Numbered from the stretch's first letter, positions 30,901 to 42,070 are shown. The stretch is 64,000 nucleotides of DNA from Acrasis kona (GCA_026419775.2 JAOPGA020001197.1:90536-154535), one strand, 5' to 3'. The notes: generated by a model not told the origin, from the letters alone. Program-made: numbers and translations.

Positions 30901-32828
30901 AGTTTGGTTGAAAGTGTTTTGAAAGTAGAGTTTTGTAGTTTTGATTCCTCGTCAAGAATGTGCATAACGCTGATCGGAGGTTTCTCTATAAGATCTAAAC
31001 ATTCTTGATTATCGTTGAATTCGACCTTGTTGAAAGTAATTTTTTCGGCTTCGTATTCTTTTTGTGACATTTTGAAAATATGTTGGTTGTACTGTTGTTG
31101 TAGTTTTTCGTTACTCCAATTGATGCAGAATTGTTCTAGTGAATTAACTTGGAACGACTCAAACCTAAAATGATTAAAAATGACATTAACTACTACTTGA
31201 CTTACCCGTAAATATCTAGAATAGATATGGTGCTTACAGAGTTTAGATCACCATCAAAACTCATGATAAAGTTGACACGTTCTACGATCCAATCAAACAA
31301 AAATGAATAGAGTGTCATGGACAAGGAATCACGACAGGATTCAGCTTGCCTTACATCCATATACTTATCATAAGATTCGGTACCCGCTGTTACTTTTCTA
31401 CTTAAAAATGTTTTTAGAATGCTTTGTCCATCAATGTTGGTAAGTGCAGAAAAGCACTCAAGATGGTGTAATGTGGATTCGACAATTTGTGCTCTATCAC
31501 TATGTGTCGGCTGAGGTTCGAACTTGACGTTTCCCAAATGTAAGATTGCACTAATGAGACGGAACAGACGTGGTTGATCTTGGTCAGGAGAAATTCCTAA
31601 AGTCGTCATTGCATCTTTGGTCTCTGCAAACTCTTGAGCGTCTAACATAATTAATAAACAAACGTATAAAAACACTAACCATCAGTGCCAGTCAAATCAG
31701 GACATTGTCCTCCACTAGTGTATTCAAACTGTAAAGCATTCAAATCATTCAACATCCATTCAATTCTTTCTTGTTGACTTGCTCCCTTCAATAATTGATA
31801 AAAAATGTGATAATTTCTCTCTCCTAGTTGTTGTCTAACAATTCGAGATCTTTCTAGAAGGTACGTTCTAATTACAGCGCCTGAAATGTTTCCAGTGGAT
31901 CTATCAAACTAAAAGGTATTTTTAGATTAATGATAAAATGGATCAGGTACCTGGATCTCAATAAATTTACCAAAGCGACTGGAATTGTCGTTACGAAGTG
32001 TTTTTGCATTTCCAAAAGCTTCTAGAAGTGGTGACGTCTTGAGCACTTGTTTCTCAACGTGGCTGACGTTGTGTTTTGAGGAACCCATTGCAGCAAAGTA
32101 TTTTAAAAGGTATTTTGTAGTTTCACTTTTACCGGCTCCAGATTCACCAGTGACAAGAATGGATTGGTTCTTTGTGTATTCTAACATGTTTCTGAAGGCA
32201 TTATCTGCTATGGCGAAAACATGAGGAGGTTGCTTATGAAGTGGCTGATTAGTATAAGTATTGATTGCCTGTTCGTCATAAAAGTGATCTGGTAGTCTAT
32301 TTGTTGTGAGCTTGTAAACAATTGTTTTTTGTTGTACCGTTTGAATGGATTAATGGCAATTAAAATATGGCCAGTGTATGTATAAATCACATCATTAAAA
32401 TATCTTTTGCTCAAGGAAGTTAGTAACCCTGCCTCGTGTAGATAGCTCATTGTTGTGACATCATCAGCAGTCTCGCAATGTTGAGGATTCTTCAGTGATA
32501 TCAAACTCATGTCGCTCAAATGTACGCGCTTTTCCGAAAATTCTGGATGATGTGTTGATTCCTCACATATAACGTGTATCATTTTCCCCTCCTCATCTAC
32601 TTTCGATACAGTTGCAACAATCCATCTTTCTTCATTGTTGTCAATCTCTTCTTTTAATGGCTTCTTCCTTCTTTGAACGAAGCCAGTAGCCGGGTCACAT
32701 ACACACTCGATTACTTCAACATACACCCTGACAGACTCGGTCACTGAGTCAAAAGACAAGGTGAACTTGCTCATCTTGTCAATCGCTGTCAGCTTCACTC
32801 CCAAATATATTTTCGGATGAGTGATCAT
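27945..32828 (-). CDS. Myosin heavy chain with long IQ-like array, LRR tail and CaaX box
   Basis: Seven exons, complement(join(27945..30404,30445..30816,30864..31164,31206..31641,31680..31908,31951..32296,32338..32828)), introns 38-47 nt, 1544 residues. The motor domain (about 1-780) has P-loop [15 protein letters not shown], switch [11 protein letters not shown], switch II DIYGFESF, and the actin-binding [10 protein letters not shown] region. Residues about 800-1215 are a series of degenerate IQ-like units built around LQSxIR and similar cores. After a low-complexity linker, about 1318-1520 is a leucine-rich repeat domain. The last four residues are C-S-I-M, a farnesylation-type CaaX box. 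There is no coiled coil, MyTH4-FERM, SH3 or TH1 tail. I do not recognise it as a standard myosin class. The start could instead be a Met 17 codons in (MSKFTLSF). Confidence 0.92.
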
Positions 32829-32963
32829 CAATCGTCACAATAACAAGATACTTTGAATTTACCAATCATCAACTACTCTCTGTAGATATTATTATACACC
32901 CAATACATAACCACCACATCAAAATCTTGTAAAAAAAAATTTTATATTACAACAAAATGTACA

Positions 32964-35900
32964 TTATTCGTTCTTATGTCTCTTGTGTTCCTTTGTATCA
33001 AATTCATCCTCCCTTCTCCTCTTATGACCAACCACCACATTCATCCCACCATTACTACTCGCATGTTGATGATTCGAATCATACATCAACTCTGCTCTCT
33101 TGTGCACCTTGCCCTTAAACAAATGAGGAGTCATCTGACCATGAGTATAACCACACGTCTCACAAACGGCCACATGATCGCTGATCAAATTCCAATTCGA
33201 TTCAAAATTAGAATTTTGATTTCCGACACCACCATGATGAATCGGACTGGCCATGCCATTCAATTTTGGCAAATGTTCAACATTTTTTTTATTCAACATG
33301 GTCGATAATTTCTTATCCATGTGTTCGTTAATCATGATTCCAATCTTCTTGTGCTCGACCGTGTCGCTCTTTTGTAATTCCAACAAACTCTCGCAAATCA
33401 TTTCAAAGCACTTTGGTTGTTGCACTTGTAGAGTACAAGTCACAATTCGATCATCTAACAAATGTAACAAGGTGGTGACCAAAATCTCGAGGACTGATTT
33501 GTTGGAAAAATTCGAATCGGATGGAATCAATGTACAAGACGAAGATTTGTTGGAATGTACCAATAAACAACTCGACAACAAGGTCTTACGCAATAACACC
33601 AATAACACTTGCAATCTAGATTGTAAATTTTGCATGCCGTTATTATTGGATTTAAATGTACCCATGGGAATCAATGGCGTACAAGATGCTTTTATTGTTA
33701 AAAATCTCATGTGATTACATAATGTAGAAATGATAATGTTTGCAATTTTGAAATCGCTTCTCGACAATTCGATCGCAATGTAACAAATCAAATACCACTT
33801 TTGAGTATTACTGGTGGATTGATAATTACCACCACCGCCTCCATTGCTATTGCTACTGTTGCTATTGTTCATCATGACGTTGTTATTATCGTCAGGAATG
33901 CTCAACAATGATTCGAAACATTCGATCACCTCCTTGATCAATCCGCTAAATGTCGGTAATTTGCACTGATTCGAAATCAAGTGAGCGAAATAAATCTTGC
34001 CGCCGTGATTGATTGCATTCTTGTCGTGATTCAACAATGCGCTGACTACCCTATGAAACAACGATTCTCCGCTTTCTACTTTTCTACATTTATTCAAATG
34101 AATGTACATGATGACGGCATGATACCAACTCTTCATTGGATCTGGTTTGCAATTCATCAACGGAGTGATGAAATCATCCAATTGGCTCCATGCGATCGGA
34201 TCGTTGGTAAATTCGGAAATGGCATTCATGAAATCGTTCATGATTTTGTTCTTGTCGATTGGTTTGGGCGCATGATGAACCTTGTCGATCATTTTATGAA
34301 TCATGAAATGTAGAGATGAGAATTTCTTGATGCACGTGGGATGCGTAAAAAATAAAATCAAGAATTGATTCAACACGTTGATGATCTTTTGTTTGTCGTG
34401 ATTCAATTCGTGAGATGCATCGCATTTCAAATTATTCAAAATTTCCAAAATGGATTTGATCATGGTGGATGGCATGTGATTCGAAGAGTGATTTTTGGTG
34501 GTGTTCCAAATCATCAAGTATTGACACGAAATGGAATCCATGGAGATGCTCACCGAGTGATGATCCATCGATTCCAACAATTGATCGAACGATTCTTCGT
34601 GCGCATTCACATTTTCGTTCGGATCCAAACATGCCAATTTGATCAATGTTAATAATCTCTTGATGCCGATCATTTGTATTCTATTCTCGTTCATTCTCTT
34701 CAACAAGTGTCTCATCATGTTCATCAGGATCACATTTACGAATTGATCGAAATTAAATAATCCAATCACGATGGAATGAATAATCATTTTGAAACAATGT
34801 TGAGCCGATGATGATGACGACGACGATGTCGATGTCAATTTATCGTATAATACGAATCCAACACATTCGCACACATCTCGATTCAACATGAATGTGCCGG
34901 TCCAGTACATTTCGCGCAATAATGATAATTGAAAATCGCCTTGAATGCCGGTCGGGTCCTTTTCGTATTTATCGATGCAAGTGCTCAACAACAAGGATAA
35001 TTCTCTTCTCGATAACATGTTGGTCCATCCATAACGCGATTGCGTAAATTCGTTGATGATTTGAAATGTGGATTTGAGCGATGAGGATGGGAATTTGATC
35101 AATAGGTCCAACGAGTGATTCGAATTAAATGTGGGAGATGTGATGCTGCTCATCGGACTCGCCGGTTCGAATCCAGCGGGTACTCCTCCTGATCCGCTGT
35201 TCATGGTTGCTTGGTGATGTAACATTAATCCTTCGATGAAGACCAATAATGTTGGAAATTCTTTTTTGAATGATGCGTCGACTCGGAATGCATCAGGATA
35301 GTGATTCATCAATTGTCGAATCACATCGTCGATGACTCGTTCTTGTTTGTTGATTGCCGTGGGTGACGACGACGATGACGATGACGATTTCACGATGGAT
35401 CGTAACAAGAGTCGAATCAGATGGGATGACATGTCGAACGAGACGTACCAGTCGGCGAATTGTACTGCGTATCGCGTGGCGATGCTTTCTAGATGGGGCG
35501 TGGAGATGTGATGGTCGATCATCAATAATGCGGAATGTACATCACCCAACATGCACAAGCACGAAAATATTTTGATGAAGGTGACTTCGTTGGGAATGGG
35601 TTGTTGTGATAAAGTGTTTGATAATTTGAGACGATCGTGCATGTTCATTCTTGACTTGATGCGTTCTGACTCCATGTGAGTGAATGTGAAATCCTTGGTG
35701 ACCATGTCGCTGGTGCTGTCCATTGTGATTTGTGGTTCGTTGCGCAGTCGAATGGAGTAGGCCGTTCCGTATAATAAAACATTTCGTTGGTTGACTAGGT
35801 AATGATTGGATTGTGAAAAGAATGAAAGGTGTTGAATCAAGTAAGCATATGCTGGGTTCGTTTCCGATGCACAGGATATAATGTGTTTGTAAAAGGCTTC

Positions 35901-37631
35901 GATGCTGAATAAATTTCTCCTCACGAAATCATTCATCATGATGCATAGATCCGTGTAGTCGTGTAGTTTGTGTGAAATGTAACGTATAAAGTGCATGAAT
36001 GTGTTTTGGAGCGAAAAGTGAGTGCTGTCATAATTCTTGACGTAACGTACGAGAAGAGATCCAACAATGTAGGGTCGCATGGGATTTGACCGCGAGTGAG
36101 TGCATGCCCATTCGCACAGAACGGATACGATGGTGTCGTTGCGACCACCTCTGAATATATTATAATACAATTTGTCGAGGCTTCCGTGTTTGAAAAAACG
36201 ATCGCATGTTTCAATCATGTACAGGTCGTTGACGGTTCCTGCATCCAAGTTGACGTTAAAAGTAGGCGACTGGATGCGCTGCCGTAGTTCGTACACGAAT
36301 TTGTATCGATTGTTGGGATGATCCTTGATGAGCGTTCTTGCCAACTCTCCTAGAAGAATTCTTAATCCTTGATCCGAAGGTGATGATTTGTGTGTGGATA
36401 GTAATGCTTCGCATTGTTGAATGGTGGAGCTGCTGATGCGATCGAAACTCTCCGACACTCTTGACTCGTCGTTACTGTCCGAATTGTTGTTCCAAGTAAT
36501 GTCAATGTAGGCTTCGAGGTAATTAACGTTTGGATTGTTCTTCTTTCCGCTCACTTCGTCCATCTTGATCATGAACCACTGTCTGATCATGTCGACGTCC
36601 GCAATGTTTTCTTGTACGCACGCAGCAATGATTCCTGCAAGGTATAATGCGCTGCTGCTGTTTGTTGTTGGTGCAGGCTGTGAATGAAGCGACGTTGTTG
36701 ATTTGTTACAAAATACGTCGTTGGCATACGAAGTTAATGCATCAGTCCACATTTGTGTTAGTTCGGAACGTTTGTTTTTGAATTGATTTAAACATAGAAT
36801 CTTGATGAGCCAAACAGCTCTGGTGAGTGGAACATCATTTTCGGTTAGTAGCGTCAAGATGTTTTGTAAACGAAGATCGCTGGGTACTTGTGTCTCCAAC
36901 TCTCGTAAACTCCGCCGCGTGCTCAAGTTTTGTAAAAATCTATCGACGTCTCCAGCTGAGACTAATTGAATTGGAGGCGGTATGCGAGGGTTAGTACAGT
37001 CACACGATTTCGTAGCATTATTAAATTGAGCCTGCCTTTCTTCTCTTGTTTTTTTCGTTGAGAATGTGCGCCACTCCTCTCTCAATAAAAGTTCTTGACC
37101 TACCAGATTATGATAAAATGTTGGGAATTCATTCTTTTCTGCATAAGAACCGTACGTTTGAATGAATGTTAATTTTTTTGGTAAAACATCTCTATAACCT
37201 TCCACCGCATACTGATGAGAAAACATCCACTCGGGAACATAACCGAGTTCTGTATGATATTTAACATTGGATTCAACGTCGTATAGGTCTGGATGGCCCA
37301 GAGAAGTCGATAATTCTTCAATTTGACGATTATCACTTGTTGTATATTGCGAATGTGGTGCGTGCACTGAATGTATATTGCTTCCGCCAGGAGTCCTTCT
37401 CGGTGATCTGGACGGTGACTGAACGGACGATGGCGAAGGAAGTGGTGATGGAGATCGCGAAGGTGAGCCTGATATCATTGGAGAGAAAGACCCTCGTGAA
37501 TTTGTTGATTTCATACACAGGGACAAGGATTCCGTTAGGCTCGCAGTATGTTCAACACTTTGGGTAGGTTGACTGGATGGATTTGAAAAATAGAGTGATG
37601 GGACACGGAGTGAGTCGTAAGGATATATCAT
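32964..37631 (-). CDS. MED12: Mediator complex subunit MED12
   Basis: One very long exon, 1555 residues. MED12 activates CDK8-cyclin C in the Mediator kinase module that controls RNA polymerase II. The N-terminal region has the MED12 opening LGHPDLYDV. The conserved block DLRLQNILTLLTENDVPLTRAVWLIKILCLNQFK corresponds to the LCEWAL-preceding segment found in plant and animal MED12. Most of the rest is helical and poorly conserved, with Ser homopolymers. The basic C-terminus (GHKRRREDEFDTKEHKRHKNE) looks like a nuclear localisation signal. A small CxxC pair (VCETCGYTH) precedes it. The ATG at 37631 is the first in the frame and lies 33 bp from the stop of the TRAF-like gene. Confidence 0.75.
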   Translation of the reverse strand: MIYPYDSLRVPSLYFSNPSSQPTQSVEHTASLTESLSLCMKSTNSRGSFSPMISGSPSRSPSPLPSPSSVQSPSRSPRRTPGGSNIHSVHAPHSQYTTSDNRQIEELSTSLGHPDLYDVESNVKYHTELGYVPEWMFSHQYAVEGYRDVLPKKLTFIQTYGSYAEKNEFPTFYHNLVGQELLLREEWRTFSTKKTREERQAQFNNATKSCDCTNPRIPPPIQLVSAGDVDRFLQNLSTRRSLRELETQVPSDLRLQNILTLLTENDVPLTRAVWLIKILCLNQFKNKRSELTQMWTDALTSYANDVFCNKSTTSLHSQPAPTTNSSSALYLAGIIAACVQENIADVDMIRQWFMIKMDEVSGKKNNPNVNYLEAYIDITWNNNSDSNDESRVSESFDRISSSTIQQCEALLSTHKSSPSDQGLRILLGELARTLIKDHPNNRYKFVYELRQRIQSPTFNVNLDAGTVNDLYMIETCDRFFKHGSLDKLYYNIFRGGRNDTIVSVLCEWACTHSRSNPMRPYIVGSLLVRYVKNYDSTHFSLQNTFMHFIRYISHKLHDYTDLCIMMNDFVRRNLFSIEAFYKHIISCASETNPAYAYLIQHLSFFSQSNHYLVNQRNVLLYGTAYSIRLRNEPQITMDSTSDMVTKDFTFTHMESERIKSRMNMHDRLKLSNTLSQQPIPNEVTFIKIFSCLCMLGDVHSALLMIDHHISTPHLESIATRYAVQFADWYVSFDMSSHLIRLLLRSIVKSSSSSSSSPTAINKQERVIDDVIRQLMNHYPDAFRVDASFKKEFPTLLVFIEGLMLHHQATMNSGSGGVPAGFEPASPMSSITSPTFNSNHSLDLLIKFPSSSLKSTFQIINEFTQSRYGWTNMLSRRELSLLLSTCIDKYEKDPTGIQGDFQLSLLREMYWTGTFMLNRDVCECVGFVLYDKLTSTSSSSSSSAQHCFKMIIHSIVIGLFNFDQFVNVILMNMMRHLLKRMNENRIQMIGIKRLLTLIKLACLDPNENVNAHEESFDQLLESMDHHSVSISMDSISCQYLMIWNTTKNHSSNHMPSTMIKSILEILNNLKCDASHELNHDKQKIINVLNQFLILFFTHPTCIKKFSSLHFMIHKMIDKVHHAPKPIDKNKIMNDFMNAISEFTNDPIAWSQLDDFITPLMNCKPDPMKSWYHAVIMYIHLNKCRKVESGESLFHRVVSALLNHDKNAINHGGKIYFAHLISNQCKLPTFSGLIKEVIECFESLLSIPDDNNNVMMNNSNSSNSNGGGGGNYQSTSNTQKWYLICYIAIELSRSDFKIANIIISTLCNHMRFLTIKASCTPLIPMGTFKSNNNGMQNLQSRLQVLLVLLRKTLLSSCLLVHSNKSSSCTLIPSDSNFSNKSVLEILVTTLLHLLDDRIVTCTLQVQQPKCFEMICESLLELQKSDTVEHKKIGIMINEHMDKKLSTMLNKKNVEHLPKLNGMASPIHHGGVGNQNSNFESNWNLISDHVAVCETCGYTHGQMTPHLFKGKVHKRAELMYDSNHQHASSNGGMNVVVGHKRRREDEFDTKEHKRHKNE

Positions 37632-37663
37632 CAAACACACATTAATTAACAAAAGACACACAT

Positions 37664-38943
37664 TTATTCGTCATTATCACTCAAAAATAAATCGAACTGT
37701 ATGTAAGTACCGTTTTCAAAGTTGTTTGCTGCTGACATGGGGTCTTCAGAGATTTTTCTCCCACTACGTAATGGTCTAGCCACTGCCCTGGTATTTGGCC
37801 CAAAATTGTAATTGAAAGTAACCATATCATTTTGGTCAGTATTTCCGCTAATCAACACTATTGTAACGTTCATATCTAACCATCCGTCATCTGAGTCCTC
37901 TAGGGCCAAACCCACACAATTACTTTTTGGATAAAATCTCATCGACCATTGACGATCGTCAAAAGTAAATGTTTCAGATTCTATGAACCTCCTATTCCTA
38001 AAACGATTGTAATCACGAACGTCTAGACTCCAAGTATGTGCATGATTGTCATCCACACTTTCATCTTCGCTATTTTGTTCTAAACAGTCTATTCTATCCA
38101 AAAGATCTGCCTTTTCATCCTCCAATAAATCAATCCTTCTATGCAGGGCTTCAACGTTTCTGTTCAATTTTGTGATGGTCCTGGACTGACATTCTACTTT
38201 TTCTTTTAAAGTGGAGACCTGTAACTGCATGCCTGCTAGAAATCCCTTCATTTTTTCGAACAAGCAACTTTCAATGTGTGTTGGTAGATCTGATCGAAGT
38301 CCAACCCAGGGGCATTGAAAACTTGGTCCGTGGGTGCAATGTGTTTTTGTGTTTGGACAACTGTACGTTGAATGAGTAAACTCCTCACGTCTTTTGATAA
38401 TTTGCCCACAACCATGTAAGCAATTCATATGACTAGAGCAAGTTTTGTAGTGCCCCTGTTTTTTTAAGTTAAGGTTAAATTTTGGTATCTCACCTCAAGA
38501 TCTTTTTTCTTCACTGTGGATCCACAGTCACAAAGCGTTGATATATATAAACAAGATTCATAATGTATTGTTGAATCTTTCCATAAAAATGTAGCATTAC
38601 AGCCCGCAGTACATTGAGTGGGCTCATATTCACAATTATGCTCCATGACTATACTGTAATCACCTGCGGTACTGCATCCTTCATTATTACATTTACATTG
38701 AAGCTTATTTACAGCCCTTTGAGCAAATTTCGATACACTTAGCTTTGAGCCATCCATTTCCTTACGACATGCTGGGCACTGTGTTGAGCGACATAACCAA
38801 TTTAAGATACACATCTTGCAAAAAGGTTGTTCACAAGAAGCACATAGACATGGTTCATAGGGTACTTCATGACAAATTACACACTTCTCTTCTTCAGATC
38901 CCAGATCAGCAGTAATTTTGATGTGCCGTTCTCTTGAGTTCAT
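37664..38943 (-). CDS. TRAF-like RING/zinc-finger/MATH protein
   Basis: Two exons, complement(join(37664..38455,38494..38943)), 38-nt intron, 413 residues. Order: RING finger at about residues 20-62 (CVICHEV...CPACRKEM), two TRAF-type zinc fingers (about 90-150 and 155-200), a short coiled coil (about 205-250), and a beta-rich C-terminal domain resembling MATH (HTWSLDVRDYNRF onward). Such proteins are E3 ubiquitin ligases or trimeric adaptors. In the RING the usual His ligand after the third Cys is absent, with extra Cys residues (CLCASCEQPFCKMC) that could replace it, so zinc binding may be all-Cys. The intron sits exactly between two zinc fingers, phase 0. MATH is a weaker call than the RING and zinc fingers. 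Confidence 0.85.
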
Positions 38944-39099
38944 TTTTTGACTTTAAAAACTTTGATCTTCAATGAAAGTCTTGAACAACTATATTTCTGG
39001 ATCGATATTAGGGTTGTTCCCTTTACAAAAGTTAACGAGTACGTTAAGCAATAACGAGAAAACGCGATAAACAACATGTAAACAACAAAATAAATTTAT

Positions 39100-39315
39100 T
39101 TAACCAAATATTCGTTCACACTTCGACTCACAGGGTGACCCATAATCATACCCAAATTCGCAACAATCGAGCGCGTAGAATGCTAAAATGATGTTAAGAC
39201 CTGCCATGCCTCCAAGGCTGAGATAATATACCGAAACTTTTAATTCTCCCAATAGCATTTTCAACGAGGATTCTGAGCCAATCACGAGTTTAACTGCCAA
39301 CCTTTCTCTCACCAT
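39100..39315 (-). CDS. Small membrane protein, unknown
   Basis: 71 residues from an ATG at 39315. One hydrophobic stretch (VSVYYLSLGGMAGLNIILAFYAL) is followed by a Cys-containing tail (DCCEFGY...PCESKCERIFG). A TAAATAAA-type sequence follows the stop on this strand. No family recognised. The four tail cysteines could make disulfides in the mitochondrial intermembrane space or ER lumen, but this is speculation. It may be a chance frame. Confidence 0.35.
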   Translation of the reverse strand: MVRERLAVKLVIGSESSLKMLLGELKVSVYYLSLGGMAGLNIILAFYALDCCEFGYDYGSPCESKCERIFG

Positions 39316-39337
39316 ATTATCTTTAAATGATACAATG

Positions 39338-40377
39338 CAGTTTGGAAGTCCTTGATAACCTTTATCCCCAAGAGAAAGAAGTTCCGCCTGCTAAAAGAAT
39401 TTGCGAAGAACGACCTCTCACCACCACTCATTGAGACTGCAACTATTCCAGCAGTAGAAGAAAAGAAGCAGTACTACCACCTTGAATCAGCAGCAGCACA
39501 CTTCTATTTTGTTCGTTTCGACCCAAACCGCACATTTGAATTCCCGTTGTATCCGTCCCACAGATACTGACTGTGGATTTATCAAAATTTTGTATCCTTT
39601 GTCGGTTCCTTTCACTACAGCCCTACTAAAAGAGCGAATTTCCAGGCAGGAGGAAGAAATCTCGCTGATTGATAGTCCTGAAATCGATCAATTCTCACAC
39701 TACAGATGAAATGATAAAGTCCATAATCAAACGATGATTTCAGAGGAAGAAGAAATTAAGCACTAATGAAAAATTAGAACTGTTCAGAACAATGGCGCAA
39801 GAACAAAGCGATACGTTAATAGCCAATGTACATAACACATACCAAGTAAGCGTAGAAAATGTATATCCACATTCCACCACAAAGATGCTGAAACTATGAC
39901 AAATCAAGAGGAGTAGCTATTGCACAATAAAAAAATTGAGTTGGATTCGCTAGAAGTTGGAAGCTGTTCAGTTAATGACATTGTTCCTGTTGAAGATGTC
40001 ATTTTTGTAGTTGGTCAGTTGGTCAGGTGGAACAGGTTGTGAACAAAGTCGCTACCAAACACACAGAGAAGGACGAAGCTGTTACAAAGTTGGAGAAGAA
40101 ATTAGAAATGGATAGAAGGGTCAGCAGAAATTTGTACAGGAAAACACTTCAGATGGAGAGAAGTTACTGCCTCCAAAGCGCTGAAATAGAAGAGAGATAT
40201 GAATTGGTTGAAATTTTATCTGATTAAAATGTAAAAATAGAACAAGAAGAGGAGAACATAAATTGTACAGCGGGCGTAAAAGAACTGCTAAAAAACTTTT
40301 ACCAATTGATAAGCTTGGCATAAGAACTAGAAGGTACACCGTTTATTGATTTAGAGTTTACAAGCGTCAAACATCAA
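39338..40377 (+). pseudogene. Decayed coiled-coil coding region
   Basis: The plus strand keeps coding character without any intact gene. Pieces include KRKKFRLLKEFAKN..., KLSTNEKLELFRTMAQEQSDTL (about 39745-39810), LLHNKKIELDSLEVG (about 39920-39960), and a clear coiled coil at 40027-40227 (TKLEKKLEMDRRVSRNLYRKTLQMERSYC). The last piece stays in one frame through two TAA codons up to the ATG of the p22phox-like gene at 40378. Several interrupting stops stand where Gln would fit the coiled coil. I read this as an old host coiled-coil gene that has lost function; alternatives are a poorly resolved multi-exon gene or sequence errors. Confidence 0.45.
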
Positions 40378-41011
40378 ATGAGTGATTCCGAACTGCCCGT
40401 GAGGCATTTGGGGACATACACCGTGCAGAACCAATTAGCATCGGTACCTCATGTAGAGATTACAGTAAAAGAGCCAACAGCAGAAGGTAGGAGTAACTCA
40501 AGAGTTTGTTTTTTGTTGGTTATGACTTTTAATTTTTAAGTTTCGTAGCACAACAGAAAGGGGTGAGAAAAAGAAGAGATGCTGTACAATAGACCTTGAG
40601 TTCGGTCCATATGCTAAATCAGTAGCCCAAGCTGCAATGTACATTCTTGTTATTTTGGGCGCAATCACTTTGGGTATGAGCAGTAGGATGGCTAATTTGG
40701 GTCCCGGTATTTATTGTTTCTGTGTTTCAATCATTCTTTATGTGCATCACTTTATAGAAGGATTTAATAAAGTCGATAAGAGTACAGACGCCATCTTGCA
40801 CAACAAAGGATGGAACAAATATTTGTGCTTAGTGCTAAATGTGATTCACCACCATGCAGTATCATTCATTGCGACACTTCTTCTATCGGGATATTTGTTC
40901 ACTTGTGTTCAAACAGCAATGGGTGGCGGAGTACTTGTCATATCATCTGTACTATACTTGATTGCACTTATCAACGGAGAATCCATCAAGCCCATCACTG
41001 GTATAATCTAA
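40378..41011 (+). CDS. Four-helix membrane protein, p22phox (CYBA)-like
   Basis: Two exons, join(40378..40503,40541..41011), 37-nt intron, 198 residues. A hydrophilic basic N-tail leads into four predicted membrane helices. The layout (AxxYxxxxLGAIT, GPGIYCFCVSIILYV, then AVSFIATLLLSGYLF and VLYLIALINGESIKPI) resembles p22phox, the small subunit that stabilises NADPH-oxidase flavocytochrome b558, especially the end (p22phox YLLAAVRGEQWTPI). The cytosolic Pro-rich tail of animal p22phox is absent. The frame upstream of the ATG is open but interrupted by stops (decayed region). Membrane protein is certain; the p22phox relation is moderate, and no NOX catalytic gene is in this window. Confidence 0.6.
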
Positions 41012-41053
41012 AGTTATTGTAACAATAAATATATTCACATACAAAACTTCAAC

Positions 41054-42070
41054 ATGATTTTACATTCACAATTTTTGAGGAGAGCGTCAACATGTTGTCG
41101 ACACAATATGCCCGTTAAATGCCCTGCACAAACTCAAATATTGAACCTAACAAAGAGAACTTTTCATGCAAGTACCACACATTTAAGGGAAACTTCAGAC
41201 AATGACCCAACAAAAGACATCAAAGATTCAATGATAATAGCACTACAGAGTTCACTCACAAAGCATGGGATTAAAATCACTGACGATCTAGCAATTGTAG
41301 AGGGTGTATTAGGCACCAACATTAGCAGCACCAGGACTCGTCGCTATAATGTACTTGGTAAATCTGCCGTGAGAACCGTCCTATCTGATCATCTTTTTTC
41401 ACATTATAAAAACATGACTGAAGAACATTTGAGCGGCTCGTTAGCCCTGTACTCTCAAAGACATTTTTTGGTTGAAATAGCTAGAGAAATGAATTTACAT
41501 GAGCTGTTCCGTTCGGAGAAATACAAGAAGAGCTTAGACAAACTCGTTGATCTTGATGACTCCATACCCGTATCAGAGGAACTTGATGACGACTTTTTAC
41601 AGACACTTAATGAAGAAGCCAGTAACGTCGATTCTACATTATCTCAATTAACACTCCGCATCATTGGAGCAATAGCCGATGAGGAGGGTCTAGAAAAAGC
41701 ATTTACATTTGTTAAAAAAAGACTTTTAACCAAGAGGATGGACATTAGTGTGTTGACGGAAGTTTTCGACCCAAGGTACGAATTAGATAGATTAGTCTCA
41801 AGAGGTTTCATTAGAGATTATGCGTATCAAAAGTTAAAGTATCATAGCGATGTCAATAAACTAGCAGGAAATCTCACGACAGTATGCTACGCAAACAACG
41901 TTGAAATTGGAAGCGCAGAAGCACCAACTTCTGATATTGGAGAGATGAAGGCTTCGCAAGATGCGATCAACCGATACTACTCAACCTATGTCAAGGAAAA
42001 GACATGTATAGAAAAGGAAGCAAACAGAGAAAGAGAAGAAGCATCATACACTACTAGCAATCCTGTGTGA
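41054..42070 (+). CDS. RNase III-fold mitochondrial protein, probable mitoribosomal mL44
   Basis: Single exon, 338 residues. The first about 45 residues (basic, Arg/Ser/Thr, no acidic) form a mitochondrial presequence. The following region has the helical pattern of an RNase III domain: RRYNVLGKSAVRTVLSDHLFSHYKNMTEEHLSGSLALYSQRHFLVEIAREM lines up with the ERLEFLGD...L..L.....L..r..Larla core. The acidic catalytic residues of active RNase III are not kept, as in the mitoribosomal protein mL44. A double-stranded-RNA-binding-like segment may follow near residues 235-300. The C-terminal tail is Glu/Arg-rich. Mitochondrial RNase III-like fold is my main claim; mL44 is the likeliest member but other degenerate RNase III proteins are possible. 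Confidence 0.5.
   Translation: MILHSQFLRRASTCCRHNMPVKCPAQTQILNLTKRTFHASTTHLRETSDNDPTKDIKDSMIIALQSSLTKHGIKITDDLAIVEGVLGTNISSTRTRRYNVLGKSAVRTVLSDHLFSHYKNMTEEHLSGSLALYSQRHFLVEIAREMNLHELFRSEKYKKSLDKLVDLDDSIPVSEELDDDFLQTLNEEASNVDSTLSQLTLRIIGAIADEEGLEKAFTFVKKRLLTKRMDISVLTEVFDPRYELDRLVSRGFIRDYAYQKLKYHSDVNKLAGNLTTVCYANNVEIGSAEAPTSDIGEMKASQDAINRYYSTYVKEKTCIEKEANREREEASYTTSNPV

Noticed and set aside
33253-33714. 153-codon plus-strand frame inside MED12
   Set aside because: Antisense shadow of a single long exon with a convincing protein.
39900-40325. Reassignment of TAA and TAG to glutamine
   Set aside because: The intact genes in the window end in TAA, TAG or TGA (for example the MAP kinase in TAG), so the code is standard and the in-frame stops mark decay.
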